From Topomyia yanbarensis (lineage: Eukaryota; Arthropoda; Insecta; Diptera; Culicidae), in contig NC_080671.1 in assembly GCF_030247195.1 (NCBI RefSeq), positions 4,616,501 through 4,680,500 of the forward strand: a stretch of DNA of 64,000 nucleotides. The letters run 5' to 3'. Below the pieces are notes generated by a model. It had not been told where the DNA came from, ran no database searches, and worked only from the letters and a program-made list of their open reading frames with translations. Shown here piece by piece: positions 38,956 through 50,555 of this stretch (within the stretch, counting starts at the first letter, position 1; the number at the start of each line of letters is the position of its first letter). Made by a program: the position numbers and the translations under genes.

Positions 38956-40973
38956 CGGTGTTCTTAATTTTCTAAAGTAATTTTTGTTAAGTGTTAAAAG
39001 TTATGCAGGTTAATTAATTTAATGCTTTTTTATAGTTACAGTTAATAAAAGTCCAAACACAAAAGGACTGATTAATGGACTAGAGTAATAGAGTTTAAAA
39101 GGTATTTGTAAAATATTCATGTTAAAAGTTGATTGTCGTTAAAATATTAATCTAAAATTTAGTTGTACGCAAAGTAAAATAACGGTGAGAAGACGGTTCA
39201 CAGACAAATTAAAATACCGGAAAAAAAGGTAAAAATTGGGTACAAAAATGTAGACGGGAAGGAGGTAGCGGGTACCACATGGTTGTATGGCTATGTAACT
39301 AATACCTCTGGGTAGGTCCCCAGACAACCTTTTATTCTTGGCTCCAGATTGTCATCTGGAACCTATTCCTTCGCAGGACGAGACCAAGAACAGGAACGGA
39401 AACTACCGCCAACATACGGCTCTCTGTCCGTCGCCACGTGCCAAGACCCCCCCTGGAAACAATCCCGGCAGCCACCACGCCATTCTTCTGCCTGCCGGCA
39501 ACCCTGAAAACCGGCAACCACAAGCCGCAGGTCGAATCTACTCCCGAGAGCAGAAAATACCACTATCCGGTTGAAGGACGCACGCCATACACGCTCCGAC
39601 GGCTAACCGTTGGACCAGAGTCCCAGTTATAACCGACGCACCGCCACTGCCGCCATACACAGTCATTGTCACCGTAAACCACCAACATGTCACCCAGTCG
39701 ACGATCCGGCCATCTTCCGTCTACACCCGTAAAACCAAACCGCAAGTAGCAAGTGACGTTACTTAGAATTAGGTTATTTATAAGTAATAAATAGAGTTAA
39801 GATGTTTAATGATGAAGATTAGTGATATTGTAACTTAACTGAGCCTTGGGTTAGTGAATTTGCTTCACGTTTCGATTTTGCTCGAATTTCGGACTCAAAA
39901 GGAGTCGCCAGCCCTTGTCGTTGGTTGTCGTCCAGGAAGTCTAATCAGGTCGTAGCTTTTGAGCATCCCCTACGTAAGTACACCCGTTTGCTGGTCCTCG
40001 TCTGGTTGCATTGTCTGTGATATTACCGAAGGTAAATGAGTCACCCTCTAAATGAGTGCATATGATGATGGGTGACATTCATATTCACCACCGACAAGCA
40101 TAATTTCTCCTATCCTGAGCAGCTCGAGGTAACAAACAGCACATTCACCTACTCCAATTCGCTGTTCGTTCGAGGTGTGGCAAATTGGAACACGTTGCCT
40201 GCTATGCTTAAATTTTCCACATCTGAAGTAGTTTTTAAGAGGGGCTGTCTAGAGTTTTGGAATCGAGAATAATTATTTTATTGTATTAAACTTAGAGTAT
40301 TAGTTTAATTATGTATGTAAACTCTTGACAAAATCGCAGGTAGCAAACAAAAAAGGATGTCCTTTACGCTACTAGACAAATAAACAAACAAACAAACTCT
40401 ATCTTACAAAACTTTCCATGTGTAAATTTTACCATCTTATTCTAAGGTAGTTATTGAGACATTTTCGGAATAGTTCATTATCAACAACTTTTTCGAATAA
40501 GAAGTGATAACACCAATGATGCTATAACCTGTATAACATTCACGATTAGATTTATTTATTAATGTTCTTGTATGCTAAGTCTTGTAATAAAACAATCAAA
40601 TTGAAACCATATCGTCGCTGTTGTGCTATCTTATGATAATCGCCATTTTGGGGTAAACTGAGTTAGATATGCCACATTACTTGTCTGAAAAATCTCTACA
40701 AAGTGGCGTTTCCAGAATTTTGAAATTATACTTGGTTACTAAGATATAGCGAGAAACATGATGAGAAATTATGAGTTTTTGATTCAAATCACTGTATCTT
40801 GGGATTTGCTCAAGTTATATTGAAGTTTTAGATGTTTTTATATGTAAAAATGTCGGAGGAACACAATGGCATTAAAATTTCCATAAGAAAAAATCACGAG
40901 TTGTGAGAAAAACAGTTTAAATAAAAAACTGGAAATATAGCATATTTGGCAACACTGTAACCAAAAGTTACTA

Positions 40974-42813
40974 CACTGAAGTCTTCTTTTATGCGGTTTT
41001 TTTTATGCGGATTTTTTTATGCGACTTTTTTTATGCGGATTTTCAAAGTTATGCGGTTTTTTTATGCGGATTTTCAAAGTTATGCGGTTTTTTTAATACG
41101 GATTTTCAAAGTTATGCGGTTTTTTATGCGAATTTTCAAAGTTATGCGATTCTTTTTATGCAGCTTCCTTTTAATTTCTAGGGCATCACCTGAAGCGACT
41201 TTTATCGAAAGATAGATCCTCGTGAATGCACATGCTTAAACAAAAGACATAAAATGTTCATATTTTTATTTTAGGTTATAAATTACTAGTCTTTGGGTTA
41301 AGGATATGAGAAGTATTCTTGATGCAGTGAAAATAAAAACAGAAAATGACTGAATACCTTTTTGCCATTCTCATAATAAAACTTATGCAATCGGTCGGAA
41401 TTTCAACTTTTTAACCGAGGCCCGCAGAGCCGAATCTCTTATACCATTCGACTCAGTTCGGCGAGATCGGAAAAAAGTCTCTGAGCGTGTATTTTTTTTA
41501 CTTGGTGATAAAGCTTTTACGCCGACCCGGCACACGTTCAGTAGTTAGACCATACTACCGATTTCGTCCATCATGTGCCAGAGTGAGGGACTCTGAACAG
41601 AGAAGATAACTCTCTATTCCTCTAAACTCCACCAAGAAGTCCGACATTTGCCTGATCCCCCGGATTCCATTTGAAATGACTACTTTGGGGGGAGGCGTGT
41701 TAATGCACTTCACTTGATTCCAGGTCTAGCTGGTCGTGCTAGATTTCGCTTGTCTCGTAACCGCCATATCAGTCCTGCACGGCATGATATTCTACATGCC
41801 TTCCTCTCTACGTTGACCAGTTGGATGCCGTGGTCGATCTGGCGATTCCGGTTGGAGAGTGGCTTCCGGTTCACTGGTGCCCCAACGACCAGGGTCTGTC
41901 GCGTTCGGTGCTACTCGGCGTAGCTCCCGACGGTGGAGCTAGCCTACCTCGGCGGAGAGTTCCCCGACGAAAGAATGTCTCCTGCAACCGTTGACGGACA
42001 CGTTATTCTTCCTTAGGTGCAGTCCGGCAGAATGCCGAGGTTAGTCCAGTGATTCCCGGTGGAGGATTGCGTCCGGTTCACTGGCGCCCCGACGATTCAA
42101 GCCGGCGATTCGCTACGGACTACTCGGAATAGTCCCCGACGGTGGATCTTTCCTACTCCGACGAAAAGTTCCCCGGCAGTGGAAGATCTTCCGAAACCGA
42201 TACTACCCGGGCAGATGCAGAGGTCGGTCCTGCGATTCGGGGTGGAGTGACTTCCAGTTGTCAGGCGCCCCGACGAGCATCTGCCGGCGCTACTTCCCGA
42301 TCTATTCGAAATAGTCCCCGGCGGGGGCCTAGTCTACTCCGACGGAGAAATTTCCCGACGTTGAAATTTCTCTCGAAATCGTTATCTCGATGCTGGTCGG
42401 TTACGTGCCGAGGTCAGTCTTGCGATTCCAAGCATAATTCCGACAGCATAAGTCATTAAGTGACTTTACGCTTGTCTGGACATGCCGCAGACTCAGATGA
42501 TTCGCATTTAATGCCAAAAGATCCTGACTCCTGCGTTGCAGAAGAAAAAGAGCTAAGTAGCCGGGAAACTCTAAGCTTGCTCATATGACCCTACTCCACG
42601 CTTTTTTCTAAACTTTCTTACTTCAAATCCTTGCTTTTCCTTGAGTACTATGGCTCTTAATAATGAAAAATATTTCACACCTTATGTGTTTTTTTATGCG
42701 GATTTTCAAAGTTACGCGGTTTTTTTTATGCGGATTTTCAAAGTTATGCGGTTTTTTTTATGCGGATTTTTTTTATGCGGTACGTATCCCCCGCATAAAA
42801 AAAAACTTCAGTG
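40974..42813. mobile_element. 1.84-kb TA-flanked element with ATGCGG arrays and a GC-rich core
   Basis: Left end CACTGAAGTCTTCTTTTATG and right end AAACTTCAGTG are inverted, and TA flanks both (40972-40973, 42814-42815). Inside each end are tandem TTATGCGGATTTTCAAAG units. The core (about 41500-42470) is GC-rich with three repeats of about 190-200 bases. Confidence 0.75.
41860..42440 (+). repeat. Three GC-rich tandem units of about 190-200 bp
   Basis: TTCACTGGTGCCCCAACGAC, TTCACTGGCGCCCCGACGAT and GTCAGGCGCCCCGACGAG start near 41872, 42076 and 42260. Each is followed by ATAGTCCCCGACGGTGGA-like and TACTCCGACGGAGAA-like stretches. Frames are partly open (105 codons at 42142-42459). I think this is a 5' segment of a retroelement, but I cannot prove it. 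Confidence 0.6.
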
Positions 42814-43147
42814 TATTTTTTCTAGAATCCCTGACTTCTTTCCTTCAAAATACATCTAACTGATTGTCAATAGACCAAAATAAACCAAAGATGTGATTAA
42901 AATTTAATAATTGATGCTTTATTTTTCAAGCACAATTATGACACGCCATACAAATTTTATCATCAATACACACGTATGATATGTGTGAGTGCGACTTTTG
43001 TTTAAATTTTTAGTAAAAACTCGCAATGTAGTGCAACGATCTTCGTAATATTTGAAAGATTAATACAGAATAGATAGAAGCAACAATTGTCGTCTCTGAA
43101 TTGTTTTCTACTATTTATAAGTTACAAGATATTCAATCTCAAACTTT

Positions 43148-43560
43148 AACCCTCTAGTTCCCAACACCGCCTCTAGGCGGTCTCCATAAAAATCTAAATA
43201 AAACTACTAAAACATGATTGAATGTTGTCATCCGCACTAGCATTTCTTCCCAACGCTTACGCCTTTCATACACACACATTATTTGAATATTCGTAGCTTT
43301 CTGTCAAAGGCAATTGAAGCTCAAAATTGAAAATTCGAGGAAAACGTGGAAAAAAACTATTTTGTGTTTAGTGGTAATCTTCATTAAACAAATTTCAACT
43401 ATTTTTGGAAATTTCAAAAACTAAAAAAAATATTTTTGAGTAGCCTGTTACTAGCATTTCACTGTAGATGTGAATTGGTTTCGTGGAATATTTCGGAAGT
43501 TTAGGTTTTTTGGTAAAATATTTTGCCCGCCTAGAGGCGGTGTTGGGCACCCGAGCGAAA
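43148..43560. mobile_element. MITE with CCGCCTCTAGGCGG ends (copy 1)
   Basis: Left end AACCCTCTAGTTCCCAACAC, followed by the self-complementary CCGCCTCTAGGCGG; the inverse appears at 43527-43550 (GCCTAGAGGCGGTGTTGGGC). Copy 2 lies inverted at 47416-47581. Confidence 0.7.
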
Positions 43561-44736
43561 AAATTTTCTTTAGTGATTACTTAAAGTACCGAAACGAGCA
43601 TTATGTGCAATTTTAGCTGAAAAGAAGTATGTTTTAAAAATTTTGGGTGAATGTTGCTGTTAGAATGTGGATATTCTTATCATTTAATAATATTTAGGAG
43701 AGCCTGGAACTAGCTGGTGGAATTTTTTTCTCCTTTTGTATTAGACATATGGCGCTGTCTCTAGTTCTGCACTTCAAGTACTGTTTAATCCATTCTCCAA
43801 TATGTTGCATTAAATTGTGTTTCGTACACGTTGTAAGTGATATTGAGTTTTCGAGCGTATCAGAGTGAAAAGCCTACTTTAGTCGTATTAGGAAGGGTGC
43901 CTCACCATTTCATTAATTACTCGGAATACAATTGACGCAATGAGTATGAATTGGCACCAATATCTTTGCTTTCTTCTTATGAACTATTATGATATCAAAA
44001 ATCGCCATTTGAACCAATACGTTGAACAAAGATGGCTAACGCCGCTCCAACCAACGGTTTTACATGGTTAGGGCGAAAATAGGCTCATTATCCCTGGTAA
44101 GTTTGTAAATTTCAGCATTTTTGTTATTTAGGGCGAGTTCAAAGCTATTCCACGAATGACTAGATTTTTCGATAGCGCTCGAAAACAACTTTACTTGGCC
44201 GTATATGTAACCACATGTAACCTCAAGAAAATTTTGTTTGTTTGTTTACTTCGGAATTTCACCTGAAGAGTTTCGAAAATTTAGCTTTTGAATACAAAGT
44301 GTGTGCCGAAATTAAACTGCAGGAGCATTGAGGCTGAAAAATAATAACAAGTATCGATTGATTTGTAGTTTTATTCAAAATAACGTCTCGCGCGATCAAT
44401 ACTGTAACAGTTGGCATCACTGCGCGTATAGTCGTAAATTGGCGAGATTCCCGCGTCACATATTTAAGATTTTGTAATGCAGCTAACAGTCCGCTCTTTT
44501 ATGCAACACATTCACTTTTACACGATCTTCTTAAATTAAAAACATAAAACATGATAAGTGAAACCATCGCCAGCAGACCCTGGACTCCATTACTATAAAT
44601 TAGAAGTTAATTATAAACAACCAAAGCACTAGAGAAATACTCCTTACAGTTTAGGTATTATGCGTTCTAATGGAGTCCAAAATATAAGCAACCATCTGTA
44701 TTCGCTTATGTTGAAGTAACTAGAAGAAGAAAAACC
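43561..44736. other. No gene recognised
   Basis: AT-rich sequence within the nested complex. No recurrent unit or coding frame. Confidence 0.35.
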
Positions 44737-45977
44737 TATTTTAATCCACCTAGCGGTGCAATTGTGCCTTTCTCAATCATGAATCACGAGAATGTGTGCG
44801 TTGTTTATATTCATTAAAAACTTTTAAATGCATATATTACATTTTATTATTATACATCACATGACAACTATATACAGGAAAATAAATCATTATTCGAGTT
44901 CTAAAATTTTGAAAAAGAAAAAACAGCCATGGTAATATTGAACTGAAAAAAAAGGTGCGAAATCGGCAAAGTCCCAAAAAGTCGATCTTTATAAAAAAAA
45001 TTTTTTCGAGATAACATAAAATCTCGACGTTTCATGCATTTTTAAGATGTTTGGCATCAAAAATACGAATTCGATTTCTGAAATTTCATGGGGTCCCCCT
45101 TTTGAAAAAAAAAATTGAGTTCCGGCTTATATGGGAATTTCATATGTGACCGGACGATTTAGTCTATATTTCCGGACCCATGTAAGCGATCCGTACGAAA
45201 TTTTATAGACATCTGTGGGGATATTATAGCTATCATTTGGGACTAAGTTTGTGAAAATCGGCCAAACCATTTCCGGGAAACTGATGTGAGTTCGTAAATT
45301 TTGAAAGGTGGCCACTTTTCCCAGGCACTTCCGGAACCATCTATGGTGGTCAATGTAGTCAACGAAAGTTTGGTTGGCCGTCGGTGACCGAGAACAGCAA
45401 ATTTAAGTTGTTTGAGAGACATTTTAGCGAAATTTTTACCTTTTTTGCTTTCATCGGAGTATCGGTTTGAATCACAATTTGCTATGTGATCGCACGCCAC
45501 AACCTGTAACTCCGGAACCGGAAGTCGGATCGGGATGAAATTAAATAGCCATTTACGGGGACGCAATACCTTTCATTTGAGGCCAAGTTTAGTCGAATTG
45601 GTCTAGCCATCTCCGAGAAACCGATGTGACTGTTATTCTGAATTTAGATACTTCCGCCGGGGCTTCCGGAACTGAGGATGGTGGCCAATGTGGCCAAATA
45701 GACTTTGAATGGATGTTAGTGACCTAATACTACAAATCGAAGCAGTTGTGGTCATATTTTGGAAAAAATTTCACCTTTATACATTCATTGCAGAATTTAT
45801 TAAAATCGACATTTTCTGCGTGTTCGTACTTATCACCCTGTAATTCCGGAACCGGAAGTCGGATCCATTAGAAATTCAATAGCAGCCTATGGGAACGTTG
45901 CACCTTTCATTTGAGACTAAGTTTGTCAAAATCGGTTTAGCCATCTCTGAGAAAAATGAGTGACATTTTTGGTCACA

Positions 45978-46083
45978 TACACACACACATACACACACAT
46001 ACATACATACATACATACATACATACATACATACATACATACATACATACATACATACATACATACACACATACATACACACA
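45978..46083. repeat. (CATA)n/(CACA)n microsatellite
   Basis: About 25 ACAT tetramers flanked by CACA dinucleotides. Frames here on both strands are translation artefacts. Confidence 0.95.
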
Positions 46084-47225
46084 GATATTTTGCGATCTCG
46101 GCGAACTGAGTCGAATGTTATATGAGACTCGGCCCTCCGGGCCTCGGTTAGAAAGTCGGTTTTTGGAGCAATTGCGTAACCTTTCTATATGAGAAAGGCA
46201 AAAGAATAGTATTTAATTAGCTTAATCAGCATGAGTTCAATGTTATCTTCATGTGATTATATTTTGAAATGTTGGTGGAATGGGTTTAAAAGTGGAGGGA
46301 ATGGGGGGTTAGTAGAGTGGGAGTGGAGGATGCGTCAGAAATCCTTCATCTTATTTTGGTATACGGGGTTGATGAAGGAAATTCGGGCGTGAGGGTGGTC
46401 CAAGGGGACGGTAGTGATGAAGGAGGGAGATGTAAGGGCAAGGCGGGGGGGGCGGAGGGGCTCTGATGCAATACTCAGCTACATATTTTGCCTTCCATTT
46501 GAGACTTGGTTTGAGAAAATCGGTTCAGTCATCACCGAAGAACCAATGTGACTTTATTTGTGGAATATGCCCGGAATTCCGGACTTCCGGAATCGTCGAT
46601 AGTGGACAATATATTCAAAGAATGTTTGATTGGCAATCAGTGATCTAGATCTGCGATTAGAAGTAATTTGGTGACCATTTCAATAGTTTTTAGCCTCTGA
46701 GGTATTACGATTGTACCGATTTATATGGGAAATTCCAGTGTATCCTTACTAACACCCCTGTAACTCCGAAAGCAAGAGTCAGAACAGAATGAAATTCAGC
46801 AGCAGTCAATGGTATTACTGTATCTTTCATTTGAAATCAAGTTTGTAAAAATCGGTAGAGAATTCATTGGGGAATGGGTGTGATATTAGCTTAGGAACTT
46901 GGCGGGTTCCCCGGGGGCGTCATGATCTGTCATAGGTGGCCAATGTGGTCAAAGCTGCTTTGATTGATCATTAGTGATCCAGACCCGCAAACTAGAGTAA
47001 TGTTACATCAATTTTAATATGTTTTACATCATTTGAACATCATGGTGGTACCAGTTTGTATGGGAATTTGCTGGGTGACCGCACTCTTCAACCCGTAACT
47101 CCGGAACCGGAAGTCGGATCAACTAAAAATTCAATAGCAGCTTATGGGAGCGTTATACCTTTCATATGAAACTAAGTTTGCGAAAATCGGTTCAGCCATC
47201 TCTGAGAAAATTGTGTGAGTTTAAA

Positions 47226-47280
47226 TGACACACACACATACACACACACATACACACACACATACATACACACACACAGA
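47226..47280. repeat. (CA)n microsatellite
   Basis: CACACA runs with occasional TA interruptions, at the end of the second long repeat copy. Confidence 0.95.
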
Positions 47281-47415
47281 CATTTGCCGATCTCGACGAA
47301 CTGAATCGAATGGTGTATGACACTCGGCCCTCCGGGCCTCCGTTAAAAAGTCGATTTTTACAGTGATTGCATAGCCTTTCTTTATATGAGAAAGGCAAAA
47401 AGGTTTTTGTTTTTA

Positions 47416-47581
47416 TTCGCCCAGGTGCCCAACACCGCCTCTAGGCGGCTTACATTTTATAAGGCTTTAATGAAAAATCCATTACTTTGTAGAATTTTCA
47501 ACATTATTTTCGTTTTTCTCATCACGAAGCCCACCTCCAAAAGTTTTTTCAAGCCAAAAAAATTTGGGCACTAGAGGGTTA
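47416..47581. mobile_element. MITE with CCGCCTCTAGGCGG end (copy 2)
   Basis: GGTGCCCAACACCGCCTCTA at the left and TTTGGGCACTAGAGGGTTAG at the right; it is the inverse of the copy at 43148-43560, internally shortened. Confidence 0.7.
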
Positions 47582-47649
47582 GAAATCGTTTTTTCTCGAA
47601 ATGTGCTAAATGGCGCTTGTCATAAGATAGCACAACAGCGACGATATGT

Positions 47650-48936
47650 TATCAAATACTAATGGCACGATTGCAGCTTCACAAGATTTATTTGGTCTTT
47701 TTCTGTTTTTGGCGATAGTAATAACTCGTTTTTATCAATGCCATTCTTTGGGCCATCTTTGCTGAATTATTCACATGAAGCTACTAATCGTACAGTTCGG
47801 TCATTACTGAAATATCTTCCGAGCATGCTTGAGATTACCGAGCAAACGTTGACATGCCTAAAACGATTCTTGGTAGTCCGTGCTGATTGATCTGTGTTAA
47901 AGACAAGTTGTATCGAAATATTGGAGTAAAGTTTGGCTAACGTAATCTGGTAGCGTGGGTTCGAAATATTTAGCTCCAATCAGATATCCATGATTAAAAT
48001 AATTGTGCAATGGTTAACTGCAACTTGAAAAAGAAAAGTACTGGGAAATGTTTGATCAGAGTAAAACGGTTCGAATCGCTGTATTCCACCAGATTAGGTT
48101 GCCCAAAATATATTCCTATATTTCAATATAACTGGATTTGTCTTTAACACAGCTGACTTTTTTTTGGAGAATATCGGTTGGGAAATAATCTGCTATTTTC
48201 GTTTTCAATATTCGTATATTTCTTCGTTCAACCTTAAATGACAGCAATGATCGCGCTGAAAGAACAGTAGCTTTATGTGGAGAATTCCACGAGATGGCTC
48301 TAAAAGTGACACTGATAGAAACGAATTACTAGGGCATGTTTAGGAGCGTATTATTTTGTATAGTAGTTTCAAAGTATAACTGAAAATGAAACGTTCACAT
48401 CCCCAGCAGAGCGTTTTATTTTTATAATTTCGAACTATTTTGTTTTAAAATTTAAAACTGTTATACGACGCCGTTCTATTTGTTGCTGATTTTGAAACAG
48501 TTTAGAACTGTGTTTTAAATACATGCCCTATTAAACATCTTATGATCCAAGAGCCTAACGACCTGTTCAGGGTATAATCCAAACAATACGTGGAATCGTT
48601 GGATTATATGGGTTAAAGTTCGTGTATAATTTTTTTTATTAGGATGTAAAGTTTTCGGCACAGACATTTCGACCCGATAGACTAAGGAAAAATAAATTTG
48701 AATGCAGTAACGCAGAAGGCATGGCAAGACATGAATTTTAAACTGAATAGAACATCCGCCAAAACTGCTGATGACAGCAATTTCTAGTTTTAAAATTTTC
48801 AGTTCTATATTAAAGAACTGTCAAAATTAGGAAACTACAACTGAAACACTCCTGAACATGCTCTTACTGGCTATCACCCAAAATGGGAAGAGTCAAAATA
48901 ACTCTTCTAAAGCGTCAGTTATACCATAATTATTCG
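47650..48936. mobile_element. 1.29-kb insertion in the right arm of the large inverted repeat
   Basis: The left arm at 40484-40644 is continuous across AAACCATATCG, while here the two halves are separated by this block, with ATG at both junctions (47647-47649 and just before 48940). It contains the younger element at 48331-48864. No gene. Confidence 0.6.
48331..48864. mobile_element. 534-bp element with TACT target duplication
   Basis: The ends AGGGCATGTTTAGGAGCGT and CACTCCTGAACATGCTCT are inverted, and TACT flanks it at 48327-48330 and 48865-48868. The interior (AGAACTGTGTTTTAAATACA) matches 13825-14030. Confidence 0.75.
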
Positions 48937-49377
48937 AAATGGTTTCAATTTGAGTTTTTTATTACAAGACTTATGATTTACATCAATAAAGAAATCTAAC
49001 CAATCGCGAAATTTATACAGGTTAAAGCATAATGATGGTTATCATTACTTACTCGAAAAAGTTGATACACGACAGTTTTCCTAAAAAATGAACATTTTTC
49101 AAAAATCGAATTTGCGGAACCTCGACATGTTTTTATAGAAACATGATTTGTTCGAAAAAAGTGCCTAAAATATGCTTATCTTTCATTATTGGGTTGAGCA
49201 TCATAACTTTTCGGGACAGCCTATTCTTCATTTGTCTTCACCGACCAGGATTCGGAAATGGTTTTTGATTTTGAGCCAGAAAACTGACATCCAAAAAAAA
49301 TTGTCTTTAAAATGAAAAACCTGTCTTCACAACCGTTCAAATGTCTTCAAAATGAAGACAGTCTTCACATCTGACCA
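48865..49377. other. End of the inverted arm and unassigned DNA
   Basis: 48937-49063 is inverted arm; 49064-49377 has nothing recognised. Confidence 0.4.
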
Positions 49378-50093
49378 GCGATGCCACATGTTTTTGTGAA
49401 ATGTCAGTAGAACAATAATTTAAGTATCTATAATAGTCTGTATATGGTTAAGTAAATCATAGTTACCCTAAAATATTACTTTAAAAGTAGATTGAAAATA
49501 GAATTCCATTGTGGAGGGATCACTCGTATGCGAATACAGTTATTGTAGTGCAATTTTGCTAAACACCCCTAATAGAAATGTACAGTAATAAAACCATGAT
49601 TTTCACTGTGACAGTACAGTAATTTTACAATAATTCACAGTATGTTTTAGTGTTATGCTACAATACAAAAACAATAAACTTAAAAGATTTTACGGTAAAT
49701 TTCAATGTAAAATAGACTTTTATAGTAAAAAAGAGGGGTGGTTATGTATCTTAACGTTCAAAAAATCGATTTTTCTCCATACATTTTTTTTCTCGAGAGC
49801 AGTAAAATTTAATGTGAATTTACTGTATAAATTTTTTGCTGAACAGTAACATTTATTGTTACATGAAATTTTATTGTAAATCTACTGTGAGAACTTTGTA
49901 TCGAACAATGTTGAAACAGTAATAACTATAATATTTATTGTTTTATGATTGTTTGTAGGGTAAATGCTATTGTAAAATTCTATCCGGGACCATTTGTTTT
50001 AAAAGTTTGTAGATCTCCGGCTAAGTCTGTAGAGGCTATGAAAAGTCTGCAAAATATAGACATGTCTGTAAATCTGGCATCGCTTCTTGTATA
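49378..50093. mobile_element. GCGATGCCA-ended repeat, split by a MITE
   Basis: Left end GCGATGCCACATG and right end AATCTGGCATCGC are inverted. The element is related to 7540-7775 and is interrupted by 49566-49990. Confidence 0.6.
49566..49990. mobile_element. 425-bp MITE, CCCxxATAGAAATGTA family
   Basis: CCCCTAATAGAAATGTACAG at the left, AAATTCTATCCGGG at the right, with ACAGTAA/TTACTGT motifs repeated inside. A truncated copy lies at 34278-34440. Confidence 0.75.
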
Positions 50094-50219
50094 GCTGCAA
50101 TCACATTACAATCAGAGAAAAGCCATGCGAATGGCAAAAAATCGAACGAACGTCAAATGCAGCCAGTCCATTTAAAAGGTGTATGGTAGCAAGAGAGACT
50201 ATGTGAGACGAACGATAGA

Positions 50220-50555
50220 ATGAACAGAAAAAAAGAAAACATCTACCCGCAAGTTCCGTCCCAGATTACGATACTACCTGACAGCGACAGGTATGTTGTC
50301 GTCACTCGTTATAGTATAGGTGTTATCCCTCGGGACTACCTGCGACTGTTCGAAACACTCTACTCTGGTTGTTTACCGACATATCTGGCACTGTATTGGT
50401 GTGGTAATATGCATCCGAAGCAAAATAAACAATCCATACATAAGGGCCGCCCGCAGCTACTCTGGAGATTAGCTGATGATCAGTGCTGTGTCAGCGATTT
50501 GAAGATTCATCTTTTGAAGCATTCAATCAGTAACAGTTTTGTCAAGTTATTGTAA
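50220..50555 (+). CDS. Possible 111-codon open frame, unknown
   Basis: An ATG-initiated frame in non-repetitive DNA. It starts with a lysine-rich segment (MNRKKENIYPQ) and has a Tyr/Leu/Cys-rich middle, with no signal peptide, membrane segment or motif that I recognise. It could be a short gene, an exon or chance. The flanking repeat ends at 50093. Confidence 0.2.
   Translation: MNRKKENIYPQVPSQITILPDSDRYVVVTRYSIGVIPRDYLRLFETLYSGCLPTYLALYWCGNMHPKQNKQSIHKGRPQLLWRLADDQCCVSDLKIHLLKHSISNSFVKLL

Larger units (their letters stand above)
38516..40071. mobile_element. Compound insertion: hairpin MITE, SINE and C-rich segment
   Basis: Separates the last two pieces of the L2-like element. It contains a 103-bp hairpin (38651-38753) and a SINE-like tRNA unit (38806-38955). 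A C-rich block at 39340-39740 has proline-rich chance frames on both strands. The origin of the C-rich block is unknown; it may be a fragment of another retroelement. Confidence 0.6.
35060..40397 (+). pseudogene. CR1/L2-like non-LTR retrotransposon, 5'-truncated and interrupted
   Basis: Pieces in order: 35060-35904, the EN-RT linker and RT start (PLRKKPHLNTLSNLRPIS) with one in-frame TAA at 35345-35347; 36152-36994, RT core with LLLLDFSKAFDTIPH, SGVPQGSVL and the QLYADDVQLY catalytic box; 38234-38515, RT C-terminal region (VALNSCVRFIYGLNRYAHVT); 40072-40272, the final SLFVRGVANWNTLP segment and stop; then a 3' UTR ending in an AAAC array at 40376-40397. The intervening blocks are later insertions. 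The pieces are otherwise well preserved, so it died fairly recently. The 5' end, including most of the endonuclease, is missing. Clade name rests on motif style only. Confidence 0.85.
44737..47400 (+). mobile_element. Two adjoining long copies of the AATCCACCTAG repeat with a 340-bp internal period
   Basis: Copy one is about 44737-46203 and copy two 46204-47400. Each ends CGGCCCTCCGGGCCT, then GTAACCTTTCTATATGAGAAAGGC or close. A unit with CCGGAACCGGAAGTCGGATC, CCTTTCATTTGAGACTAAGT and AAATCGGTTCAGCCATCTC recurs about every 340 bases (near 45170, 45508, 45846, 46756, 47098). Microsatellites lie at 45978-46083 and 47226-47280. No protein is evident. Confidence 0.65.
40484..49063. mobile_element. 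8.6-kb nested inverted-repeat complex
   Basis: 40484-40644 matches the reverse complement of 48937-49063 followed by 47612-47649. The right arm is split by a 1.29-kb insertion (47650-48936). Shared landmarks are AACTTTTTCGA, AAGTCTTGTAATAAAA and CGTCGCTGTTGTGCTATCTT. Everything between is a stack of other repeats. It may be one element with inverted ends or two copies in opposite orientation. Confidence 0.65.

Noticed and set aside
39338..39745. Overlapping frames on both strands in the C-rich block
   Set aside because: All frames are open because GC content is high there; none shows a motif.
41000..41165. CRISPR-like array of ATGCGG units
   Set aside because: Repeats are short, degenerate and without unique spacers, lie at the end of a DNA transposon, and the genome is eukaryotic.
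45876..46192. Open frames rich in MYVC or HTYI repeats on both strands
   Set aside because: They are translations of the CATA/CACA microsatellite, not proteins.
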